Below, in pieces: positions 8,720-15,543 of a stretch of DNA of 18,244 bases. Within the stretch, counting starts at the first letter, position 1; each line of letters starts with the position of its first letter. Under the pieces are notes generated by a model. It saw only the letters and a list, made by a program, of their open reading frames with translations, was not told where the DNA came from and did no database searches. The translations under genes and the position numbers were made by a program. Origin of the DNA: Aminicenans sp964648465 (GTDB taxonomy: Bacteria > Acidobacteriota > Aminicenantia > Aminicenantales > Aminicenantaceae); contig CAZYMU010000044.1 in NCBI GenBank assembly GCA_964648465.1, positions 1 to 18,244 on the forward strand, written 5' to 3'.

Positions 8720-9255
8720 ATTCGGATAAAACATCCGTAACAGTCCTGCCCTGAACCTGGTGATACCTGTCCGTGTAATATATCCTGTCCACCCTCAAAT
8801 CTGGAGTCCCCCTGAATACCCATTGGATTGCAGTAGAAGACATAGAGAGACTGCTGGTCGTTAAAGGAATCCAAGTTGACGCAAATCCAGTCATCGCTGG
8901 CTATATTATCCCGGTTTGTTACCGAAGCTTTTATCTTGTCCGGCTGGCTGTCAAAACATCTGTACGCGAAATAAAGATTCTCCATGTCATAAGCATAATA
9001 GACCACTGTGTTCTCGACCATTTCTATACCATAATCAGGATAATATGTCTTAAAACCTGTCTCATGGGAAGCCTTTTGCCACACATGGTCATTTAAAATT
9101 CCATCGATCACCGGAGGAGTATCCGTCTTATACGGTATGAGAGGCGGCAGATGTTCTTTTGCAGCCGCAAATATTCCTGTAAGGAGAAGTGCAAAAATCA
9201 ATATGAGCAGCCTTACTTTTTTACTTATCCGCAATTTCTTATATACTTTGATCAT
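8539..9255 (-). pseudogene. 5' remnant of a DUF5916/CBM9-like outer-membrane-type gene
   Basis: The open frame encodes 238 residues but only the first 150 or so look like a protein family. A signal peptide (about 14-33, ending AAAKE) is followed by a CBM9-like domain: TPPVIDGILNDHVWQKA, YAYDMENLYFAYRCFDS, SVTNRDNIASDDWICVNLDSFNDQQSLYVF and CNPMGIQGD. This is the N-terminal domain of DUF5916 proteins, which normally continue for several hundred residues into a beta-barrel region. After GGQD (near nt 8790) the resemblance stops in this frame. Another frame there reads QGRTVTD, like the GxVTD stretch expected next, so a frameshift may precede the truncation. The last 181 nt run antisense through the decarboxylase gene and are probably not real coding. 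Everything distal is missing. Confidence 0.7.
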
Positions 9256-9403
9256 TATTTTTTTCCGCTTCAGAATAGTGGTTTATATCATGATAAAAAT
9301 CGCAAAGTCAAAAATTGATAGCTTTTTATCAAAGAGCCTTTGAGGACTTGACAAAGCATGAAATGTTGGTTTAATATGGTGCAATGTTTAGTATGGTGCC
9401 ATA
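9256..9403. promoter_or_regulatory. Upstream region of the aro operon with AT-rich inverted repeats
   Basis: Apart from the promoter and leader listed separately, this stretch has two small inverted repeats just upstream of the -35 box. One is TTGATA-GCTTTT-TATCAA (9315-9332). The other is CAAAG-AGC-CTTTG (9330-9342), ending five bases before TTGACA. Their position suits an operator or activator site, but no known regulator motif is recognised. No gene is seen. Confidence 0.3.
9348..9375 (+). promoter_or_regulatory. Sigma-70 promoter of the aro-phe-tyr operon
   Basis: A perfect -35 TTGACA (9348-9353) is followed after 16 nt by TTTAAT (9370-9375, 5/6 to TATAAT). Overlapping registers TTAATA and TAATAT give 17 and 18 nt spacing. 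Transcription should begin near 9382, about 22 nt before the leader ATG and about 172 nt before aroF. It is the best promoter match in the window. Confidence 0.7.
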
Positions 9404-9469
9404 ATGAATAGGTTGAAAATTTCTTTTAAAAAATCCCCATTTTATACCTACTTCTATTTTTGGGCTTAA
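9404..9469 (+). CDS. Putative Phe/Tyr/Trp-rich leader peptide of the aro operon
   Basis: This 21-codon frame (ATG 9404, TAA 9467) starts MNRLKISFKKSP and ends FYTYFYFWA. Seven of the last nine residues are aromatic (3 Phe, 3 Tyr, 1 Trp), the three amino acids that depend on the pathway encoded downstream. It starts about 22 nt after the predicted transcription start. A weak GGTG (9395-9398) lies 5 nt before the ATG. The stop codon falls inside an inverted repeat, as in pheL-, trpL- and his-type attenuators. The T-rich base composition alone favours Phe and Tyr codons, so the frame could be chance. The ACC, TAC, TTC and TGG codons, the immediate stop and the position between promoter and DAHP synthase argue that it is real. 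No homologue is known to me. Confidence 0.62.
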   Translation: MNRLKISFKKSPFYTYFYFWA

Positions 9470-9540
9470 AGCCCAATAACATCAATAACCCCCCAATTTC
9501 TTTTTTTTAAGCCCTAAATCTGTCTCTAATTCTCAAAAAA
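9460..9540 (+). promoter_or_regulatory. Candidate attenuator: alternative RNA pairings and rut-like tract
   Basis: The only GGG of the leader (9462-9464) can pair locally, TTGGGC-TTAAA-GCCCAA (9460-9476), or over distance, GGGCTTAAA (9462-9470) with TTTAAGCCC (9506-9514), nine perfect pairs. A third, weaker option is TTGGG with CCCAA at 9492-9496, directly followed by TTTC and a T8 tract (9497-9508). These are mutually exclusive, and the leader peptide stop codon lies in the shared strand. From 9472 to 9540 there are 20 C and only 2 G, a composition typical of Rho-loading sites. I find no strong intrinsic terminator. Ribosome position on the aromatic codons could therefore control folding or Rho access; this mechanism is inferred. 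Confidence 0.5.
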
Positions 9541-9553
9541 AGGTAAATAAAAT

Positions 9554-10366
9554 ATGAATAATATCAAATTAGCATCGATAAAAAATAAAGAAAGAACCAT
9601 CATAAAGGTTGGAGATGTCAAATTCGGATATGATTTTGTTGTGATTGCAGGTCCGTGTAGTGTAGAAAGCGAAGAACAGACACTCAAGACTGCTGAGTCA
9701 GTAAAAGCCGCTGGTGCTAACTTACTCCGTGGAGGAGCCTTCAAACCCAGAACCTCTCCCTATTCTTTTCAGGGATTAGGTCTAAAAGGCCTGAAAATAC
9801 TCGAAAAAGCAAAGGAACTAACAGGCCTTCCAGTTGTATCCGAGGTTCTCGATACACGTGATGTTTCCTGGATGTGCGAATACGTGGATGTTTTGCAGAT
9901 AGGAACTCGAAACATGCAAAATTATTCTCTTCTCAAAGAAGTAGGAAAAACGAATAAGCCGGTTTTACTAAAAAGAGGAATGTATTCTACCATTGCCGAA
10001 TGGTTGAATTGTGCGGAATATATTCTAAACGAAGGAAATCCGAATGTAATTCTATGCGAACGAGGAATCCGGACTTTTGAGACTTATACTAGGAACACAC
10101 TGGATTTAAGTTCAGTGCCCGCAGTAAAGGAGCTGTCGCATCTCCCAATCATCGTTGATCCCGCACATGCGACAGGAAAGGTAAGCCTTATCCCACAGAT
10201 GAGTCTGGCGGCAGTAGCATCTGGTGCTGACGGGATTATTGTTGAAGTTCATGTCAATCCAGAGGAAGCCTTGAGCGATAAAAAGCAGACATTAACCATA
10301 GAACAATTTTCAGTAATGATAAAACGAATCCGCGCCCTGCAAAAATTTATGGAGAATCTGAATTGA
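9554..10366 (+). CDS. aroF: 3-deoxy-7-phosphoheptulonate (DAHP) synthase, class I-beta type
   Basis: First enzyme of the shikimate pathway, condensing phosphoenolpyruvate and erythrose 4-phosphate. The 270 residues cover just the TIM barrel of the AroA-I-beta/KDO8P-synthase-like family: IAGPCSVES (metal-binding Cys), RGGAFKPRTSPYSFQG, QIGTRNMQNY, LLKRGM, DPAHATGK and EVHVNPEEALSDKKQTL. Family members such as that of Thermotoga carry an extra N-terminal ferredoxin-like domain, and Bacillus has a chorismate mutase domain, for feedback control. Neither is present here, so the enzyme is expected to resemble the short, feedback-insensitive Pyrococcus type. AAAGGT (9539-9544) precedes the ATG by about 9 nt. 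It is the first structural gene of the operon, and its TGA overlaps the TTG start of aroB. Confidence 0.95.
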   Translation: MNNIKLASIKNKERTIIKVGDVKFGYDFVVIAGPCSVESEEQTLKTAESVKAAGANLLRGGAFKPRTSPYSFQGLGLKGLKILEKAKELTGLPVVSEVLDTRDVSWMCEYVDVLQIGTRNMQNYSLLKEVGKTNKPVLLKRGMYSTIAEWLNCAEYILNEGNPNVILCERGIRTFETYTRNTLDLSSVPAVKELSHLPIIVDPAHATGKVSLIPQMSLAAVASGADGIIVEVHVNPEEALSDKKQTLTIEQFSVMIKRIRALQKFMENLN

Positions 10367-11391
10367 AGCCTCAAAAACAAGTCTATTTCATCAAAGGATG
10401 TCAGATTATTCTTGATGAGCCGTTAAGAAATCTTGCTAATTACTTAGGTGATGGGAAAAATGTCATTATCACAGATGAAAATGTTTTTAGATTTTACGGA
10501 AATTTTTTATCAGGGTACCCGATTATTACCATTATGTCAGGAGAGAGGGAGAAAACTCTAAACACCGCCAAAAAAATTTATCAAGAGTTTTTAAAGCTTG
10601 AGCTGGACCGTTCGTCTTTTGTAATAGGAGTCGGAGGTGGGATAGTCTGTGATATAACTGGATTTGCCGCCTCAACTTTTATGCGCGGAATACGCTTTGG
10701 CTTTATTCCAACGACGCTCCTGGCACAGGCTGATGCTAGCATCGGCGGAAAGAACGGTGTTAACGTCCATGGATTCAAGAATATTGTAGGTACTTTCACT
10801 CAACCAGAATTCGTGTTTATGGATTTAGAAGTTCTTAGAACCCTTCCTAAAAGAGAGCGTATTAACGGAATGTCAGAAATTGTAAAATATTCCTTAATAG
10901 AAAGTTTCCCTATGTTTGATTTTATTGAAAAAAATTGGCGAGATCTCCTTCTATTGAAAAGAGAAACAGTCAAGAAGACCATTATTGATTCAATCCGGAT
11001 TAAATCCCGGATCGTTGAGATCGATGAGAAGGAAGGAGGAGAAAGGCGGAAGCTCAATTTCGGTCATACTTTTGGACATGCTATTGAAAAGCTCTACCGA
11101 ATACCGCATGGAAAATCTGTCGGCATCGGAATGGTTTTAGCTTCAAGGATATCCGTCGCAAGAGGTATGTTATCTGAAAACGATGCAAGCCGGATTGAAA
11201 CACTGCTTCATAATTTAGGCTTACCCACCCGAATTCCGAAATATGTTTCTAAGTTAATGGAGGTAGTTAAAAATGATAAAAAACGCAAGGGAGACTCAAT
11301 TCATTTTGTTCTCCTTGAGGAAATCGGTAAGTCTAAAATAACAGAAATCCCTTACAAAAAATTGGAGGAATACATAAATGATCTGTGTTAG
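10363..11391 (+). CDS. aroB: 3-dehydroquinate synthase
   Basis: This 342-residue NAD+- and metal-dependent enzyme cyclises DAHP to 3-dehydroquinate. Visible are the nucleotide-binding GVGGGIVCDITGF (89-101), the FIPTTLLAQADASIGGKNGVN block (114-134), and all three metal ligands: Glu172 in GMSEIVKY, His235 in FGHTFGHA and His249 in PHGKSV. KNDKKRKG (303-310) is the usual C-terminal phosphate-binding stretch. The start is a TTG at 10363 overlapping the aroF stop (TTGA), with GGAGA at 10351-10355 as ribosome binding site. No earlier or later ATG preserves the normal N-terminus (KQVYFIKG), so TTG is well supported. Translational coupling to aroF is likely. Confidence 0.96.
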   Translation: MKPQKQVYFIKGCQIILDEPLRNLANYLGDGKNVIITDENVFRFYGNFLSGYPIITIMSGEREKTLNTAKKIYQEFLKLELDRSSFVIGVGGGIVCDITGFAASTFMRGIRFGFIPTTLLAQADASIGGKNGVNVHGFKNIVGTFTQPEFVFMDLEVLRTLPKRERINGMSEIVKYSLIESFPMFDFIEKNWRDLLLLKRETVKKTIIDSIRIKSRIVEIDEKEGGERRKLNFGHTFGHAIEKLYRIPHGKSVGIGMVLASRISVARGMLSENDASRIETLLHNLGLPTRIPKYVSKLMEVVKNDKKRKGDSIHFVLLEEIGKSKITEIPYKKLEEYINDLC

Positions 11392-12016
11392 TATTGCGGA
11401 AAAATCAACTAAAAAATCTCTTGAAGTATTGAAAGGTCTCAATTTTGCTGAAATCCGCCTCGATAAAATGAGCGTTACTGTGGATGATGTCCGGAAAATC
11501 TTTTCACAACATCCAAGGCTTATTGCTACGTGCCGTCCCGGAGTCATTGAAGACAAAAAGAGAAAACTCTTGTTAGAAGAAGCAATATCAGCAGGCGCTG
11601 CCTTTGTGGATCTTGAGCTTGAAGCAAGCGATGTTTTCAAAGAATCGCTCATCAAAAAAGCTCATCAGTCAGGATGCAAAACCATAATCTCCTATCACAA
11701 TTTTAAAAAGACTCCCAAGAAGGTCGAGCTTGAACATGTTGTACGCTGGTGTTTCAATTCCGGAGCTGATATTGCGAAAATCGCCTGCCGTGTTTCATCC
11801 AGAGAAGACAATGCCAGGCTTCTAGGCCTCTTAGAAGACGGAAGACCCCTGGTTGTTGTAGCTATAGGAGGTTTAGGAAAAATTACCAGGATTGTTTCAC
11901 TATTTCTGGGCAGTCCTTTCACTTATGCTTCTTTAGAAAGAGGAAAAGAGACGGCGGAAGGCCAATTGGATAGAGAAACACTTAAAAAAATATACAAAAC
12001 TTTGAGAAAAATCTGA
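11378..12016 (+). CDS. aroD: 3-dehydroquinate dehydratase, type I
   Basis: Third pathway step, dehydrating 3-dehydroquinate through a Schiff base. The 212 residues match the type I (class I aldolase-like barrel) enzyme: EIRLD (Glu25, Arg27), TCRP (Arg53), the catalytic His107 in SYHNF, the Schiff-base Lys134 in AKIACRV, GGLGKITRI (164-172) and EGQLD near the end. It is slightly shorter than the enterobacterial enzyme (about 250) but complete. The start overlaps aroB by 14 nt and has a strong GGAGGA (11364-11369). The unrelated type II dehydratase (AroQ) is not seen in the window. Confidence 0.95.
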   Translation: MICVSIAEKSTKKSLEVLKGLNFAEIRLDKMSVTVDDVRKIFSQHPRLIATCRPGVIEDKKRKLLLEEAISAGAAFVDLELEASDVFKESLIKKAHQSGCKTIISYHNFKKTPKKVELEHVVRWCFNSGADIAKIACRVSSREDNARLLGLLEDGRPLVVVAIGGLGKITRIVSLFLGSPFTYASLERGKETAEGQLDRETLKKIYKTLRKI

Positions 12017-12017
12017 A

Positions 12018-13331
12018 ATGAAACTATTTGCTGTTACAGGAAGACCAGTTTTTCACAGTATGAGTCCTCAAATTTTTAACAGCCTTTTCCGACTTTATAA
12101 CATGGATGCTTATTATATCCGCCTTGCTGCAGCCACTGCTGAAGAGGTTCTAAGCATAACGAAAGCTCTGAGGATAAAAGCATTAAACATCACTTCCCCA
12201 TTTAAAGAAGATATCATTCCCTTCCTAGACCACCTTCACGATGACGCTTTGCGCATAGGAGCAGTCAATTCTGTTGTTGTTAAGGAAGGCAAATATATTG
12301 GGTACAACACCGACTCCATCGGAGCCGTGAAAGCTCTTAAAAAGAACAACCTTAATCCAGAGAATAAGAATATTGCAGTCCTGGGAGCCGGAGGTGCTGC
12401 CAGAGCTGCAGTTCTCGGGATGATTAAAGCTCACGCTCGAAAAGTAACCATCATTAACAGGACTAAAAAAAGAGCAAAAGATTTAGCCTCATTGATGGGC
12501 TGTGAATATTCTCCTCTCGAATTATTCAAAGAGGTTATTCCCAAAAGCGATGTTTTAATCTCCTGTATTCCCTGTCCTTTATTTGTCTGTGACCAGGATG
12601 GTTTCTCTAACCATCTGGTTGTTCTAAATGCCAACTATAAAAACCCTCTTCAAACAGGCCATTCAAAAACACAGAAGCACAGAATTATAAGCGGCCTTGA
12701 ATGGTTATTCTATCAAGCAGTCCCTGCGTTCCAGTACTTTACTGGCAGGAAAATCAATGAAGGCGTTCAGCAAAAAGTAAAATTAGGACTTCAAAAAAGC
12801 CAAATATCCGATAAACCTAATGTAGCACTTGTAGGCTTTATGGGTTCCGGGAAGACAGCGGTTGGCCGGCTATTGGCAGATAAAACCGGATTTGAGTTCG
12901 TGGATACAGACGCCCTAATCGAGAATCTTTCAGGTCGGAAAATCAATCAAATATTTCAAGAAAAAGGGGAAGAAGTCTTCAGGGAAATAGAAAGGACTGT
13001 AATCAAGGCAGAAATCCCTTCTTACCGACGAAAAGTTATTTCCATAGGTGGAGGAGCTGTTCTTGATCCGGAAAATAGGAAAATTCTGAATCATAACTGC
13101 CATATTATTTGGCTATGGAATTCTATCAGAACAGCCCTCAAACGCATTCATGCCGAATCCAGACCTCTATTAAATTATCCGAATCCTACAAAGAGGGCCG
13201 AAAAAAGCCTGAATGAAAGAATTCCGTTTTATGCAGAACTTTCTGACATTGTCATAAGCACTGAATCAGGAGAACCTAAAGATATTGTGGAGAGAATAAA
13301 AAATGAAATGGGTCAAGCCTTCAAAAATTAA
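12018..13331 (+). CDS. Fused shikimate dehydrogenase - shikimate kinase
   Basis: A 437-residue bifunctional protein for the fourth and fifth pathway steps. Residues 1 to about 262 are AroE: HSMSP (shikimate-binding serines 14 and 16), NITSPFK with Lys63, GAVNS, GYNTD with Asp99, the NADPH loop GAGGAARA (123-130), NRT (147-149) and Gln233. Residues from about 266 are AroK: Walker A GFMGSGKT (273-280), DTD (296-298), FRE with Arg322, SIGGGAVLD (342-350) and ESRPLL with the lid Arg382. All catalytic residues of both halves are present and there is no stop or frameshift at the joint, so this is a true gene fusion, aroE-aroK order, with a short linker (about 258-266). It begins one base after aroD and overlaps aroA by 29 nt. 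Confidence 0.94.
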   Translation: MKLFAVTGRPVFHSMSPQIFNSLFRLYNMDAYYIRLAAATAEEVLSITKALRIKALNITSPFKEDIIPFLDHLHDDALRIGAVNSVVVKEGKYIGYNTDSIGAVKALKKNNLNPENKNIAVLGAGGAARAAVLGMIKAHARKVTIINRTKKRAKDLASLMGCEYSPLELFKEVIPKSDVLISCIPCPLFVCDQDGFSNHLVVLNANYKNPLQTGHSKTQKHRIISGLEWLFYQAVPAFQYFTGRKINEGVQQKVKLGLQKSQISDKPNVALVGFMGSGKTAVGRLLADKTGFEFVDTDALIENLSGRKINQIFQEKGEEVFREIERTVIKAEIPSYRRKVISIGGGAVLDPENRKILNHNCHIIWLWNSIRTALKRIHAESRPLLNYPNPTKRAEKSLNERIPFYAELSDIVISTESGEPKDIVERIKNEMGQAFKN

Positions 13332-14550
13332 AGGAACCGTTTCAGCTCCATCATCCAAAAGCATGATGATACGCGCTGTCGGAGCTTCTTTTCTCAGTAA
13401 AGGTAAAACACAAATCCTCTTTCCTTCTTTTTGTGATGATGCGATTGCAGCTCTCAATGTGGTTGATAACCTGGGAGCCCAGGTCGAGAGGTCTAAGCAG
13501 GCTGTATCGGTACAAAAATGTAGAGGATTAAAAAATAACAGGTTGAACTGTCATGAATCCGGGCTTTGTATCCGCATGTTTGCGCCTATTGCGGCATTAT
13601 TCGATGAAGAGATTACATTAGTAGCAGATGGATCTCTGAAACACAGGCCTGTGGGCATGATGGAGAAGCCACTTCGTAGTTTAGGTGCTTTCTGTTCTTC
13701 TACATGTGGCTTTCCACCCATGATAGTCAAAGGCCCTATTAGAGGCGGAAAAACGGAGATTGACGGCTCCATAAGTTCACAATTTCTTACCGGGCTTCTC
13801 ATGGCCCTGCCTGTTTGCGGTGCTGATTCAGAACTTACGGTTCACAATCTTAAAAGCAAACCTTATGTATCCATGACAGTTAATCTCCTGAAACATTTTC
13901 AAATCGACATTTCCTCATCCAAAGATTTCAATAAATTTTTCATCAGGGGCAATCAGATTTATAAGAATAAGTCATACTGCGTCGAAGGCGACTGGTCTGC
14001 AGCCTCCTTTCTTCTTGTTGGAGGAGCCTTATGCGGGAGTGTTACAGTCAAAAGGCTGCTCAGAAATTCGTCGCAAGCAGATAAAAGGATTTGCGATGTG
14101 CTGGAGATGGCTGGAGCCCATATCGATGTTACCGAGGACAAGATCAATGTTGAACAGGGTGATCTTAAAGCTTTTGAATTTGATGCTACTGACTGTCCTG
14201 ACCTTTTTCCTCCGATTGTTGTACTTGCATCCAAATGCACTGGACGAAGCCTGATATTTGGAGTTAATCGACTGAAACATAAGGAAAGCAACCGGGCTAA
14301 TGTTCTTTTTTCTGAATTTACTCGCCTCGGTTCAAGAATATCTGTTCAGGGCGACAGAATGGAGATTGAAGGTCCGTATCTTGAAGGAGGAATCATCAAT
14401 GCTCATGGGGATCATCGTATAGCAATGGCTGGAGCTGTCGCCGGAATAGCTTCAAACAGAGGAACTGCACTACGCGGCTGGAGATGTGTGGCAAAATCCT
14501 ACCCGGCCTTTTTTGAAGACCTAAAAAGCATCGGAGGTGAAGTACAATGA
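13303..14550 (+). CDS. aroA: 3-phosphoshikimate 1-carboxyvinyltransferase (EPSP synthase)
   Basis: Sixth step, adding enolpyruvate to shikimate 3-phosphate. The 415-residue protein has both EPSP-synthase globular halves: SAPSSKSMMIRA (Lys19, Arg24), ADGSLKHRPVGMMEKPLRSLGA (108-129), DGSISSQFLTGLLMALP (154-170), DCPDLFPP with Asp300, RLKHKESNRA (323-332) and GDHRIAMAGA (369-378). The PEP-site loop is unusual: ESGLCIRM (85-92) replaces the common NAGTAMRP or SGTTxR, keeping the Gly and Arg but carrying Leu and Met where Thr97 and Pro101 sit in E. coli. ESNR replaces the more common ESDR or ETDR. The start ATG at 13303 has GGAGAG (13289-13294) and lies inside the 3' end of the aroE-aroK gene. 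All major substrate-contact motifs are present, so it is probably active. Confidence 0.94.
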   Translation: MKWVKPSKIKGTVSAPSSKSMMIRAVGASFLSKGKTQILFPSFCDDAIAALNVVDNLGAQVERSKQAVSVQKCRGLKNNRLNCHESGLCIRMFAPIAALFDEEITLVADGSLKHRPVGMMEKPLRSLGAFCSSTCGFPPMIVKGPIRGGKTEIDGSISSQFLTGLLMALPVCGADSELTVHNLKSKPYVSMTVNLLKHFQIDISSSKDFNKFFIRGNQIYKNKSYCVEGDWSAASFLLVGGALCGSVTVKRLLRNSSQADKRICDVLEMAGAHIDVTEDKINVEQGDLKAFEFDATDCPDLFPPIVVLASKCTGRSLIFGVNRLKHKESNRANVLFSEFTRLGSRISVQGDRMEIEGPYLEGGIINAHGDHRIAMAGAVAGIASNRGTALRGWRCVAKSYPAFFEDLKSIGGEVQ

Positions 14551-15539
14551 ATCAGTTTGGAAGAATCTTTCGAATAATGCTCTTCGGAGAATCACATGGG
14601 GAATGTGTAGGGGTAGTGATCGACGGATGTCCGGCTGGTCTAAGGCTCTCAAAAAAAGACTTTATTCTCGACATCACGCGCCGCCACCCTCGATTGAAAG
14701 GTACAACCCAAAGAAGGGAAACTGATGAACCTTTGATTCAAAGCGGCCTTTGGAAACAAAAAACTACTGGAGCACCTTTGTTGATCACCATAAAAAACAA
14801 AGACACTCGTTTTGAAGATTACTTACCATTCAGGGAAATTCCTCGACCAGGACATGCAGACTTTACCGCCAGTAAAAAATATGGAGGATACAATGATATA
14901 AGAGGAGGAGGTCAGTTCTCAGGGAGGTTAACGGCAGCGTTGGTTTGCGCTGGAGTTGTTGCTAAAAAAATTTTGACTCCTTTCGAGATTGAGGCGTCTT
15001 TGCTGCAGGCAGGAGGAACGACCCAGATTGAAAGAGCTGTCCAGGCTGCAATTCGAGAGGAAGACTCGATAGGAGGGATTATCGAGTGTAGGGCAAAACA
15101 TCTTCCTGTTGGGCTTGGAGAACCGTTTTTTGACTCAGTAGAATCGCAAATTAGCCACCTTGTATTTTCTATTCCCGGTGTAAAGGGGATCGAATTCGGA
15201 TCGGGCTTTTCCTGCAGCAGGAGGAGGGGAAGTGAATGCAACGACACAATCTTAGACACTAAAGGTAAAACAGCAACCAATCATTCCGGGGGTATCAACG
15301 GTGGAATCACGAATGGAAATGAGCTGGTGTTCAGGATAGCAGTGAAGCCTCCTTCCAGTATCAATAAGCCCCAGCGGACAATCAATCTTCAAACAGGCGA
15401 AGAAGCTATATTGTCTGTAAAAGGCAGGCATGATATCTGCATTGCTCTGCGAACGCCGGTTATTGTGGAGGCTGTAACAGCCATCGTGCTTGCGGATTTT
15501 ATGTCAATCGAACAAAAAATTCCGAGAGTAATGGAGTAA
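14547..15539 (+). CDS. aroC: Chorismate synthase
   Basis: Seventh and last shikimate step, an FMN-dependent anti-1,4 elimination giving chorismate. The 330 residues hold the signature GESHGECVGVVIDGCP (14-29), RRHPR, RRETDEPLIQSG, PRPGHADFTASKKYGGYNDIRGGG (99-122) with the second catalytic His103, FSGRLTA, and the C-terminal GRHDICIALRTPVIVEA (293-309). The usual Pro after HD is Ile here. The protein is somewhat shorter than the E. coli enzyme (about 360) but complete. The ATG overlaps the aroA stop (ATGA, 14547-14550), and a near-perfect GGAGGTGA (14533-14540) precedes it, so translation is coupled to aroA. Confidence 0.96.
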   Translation: MNQFGRIFRIMLFGESHGECVGVVIDGCPAGLRLSKKDFILDITRRHPRLKGTTQRRETDEPLIQSGLWKQKTTGAPLLITIKNKDTRFEDYLPFREIPRPGHADFTASKKYGGYNDIRGGGQFSGRLTAALVCAGVVAKKILTPFEIEASLLQAGGTTQIERAVQAAIREEDSIGGIIECRAKHLPVGLGEPFFDSVESQISHLVFSIPGVKGIEFGSGFSCSRRRGSECNDTILDTKGKTATNHSGGINGGITNGNELVFRIAVKPPSSINKPQRTINLQTGEEAILSVKGRHDICIALRTPVIVEAVTAIVLADFMSIEQKIPRVME

Positions 15540-15543
15540 AAAA

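Noticed and set aside
9460..9476. TTGGGCTTAAAGCCCAA as an intrinsic terminator
   Set aside because: The stem is only six pairs and no T-tract follows directly; the T8 run starts 25 nt later. It was kept as part of a candidate attenuator, not called as a terminator.
13959..14291. 110-codon minus-strand frame inside aroA
   Set aside because: It is fully contained in the EPSP synthase gene and has no independent support.
14912..15280. 122-codon minus-strand frame inside aroC
   Set aside because: Antisense shadow of chorismate synthase; no start signal or family resemblance.
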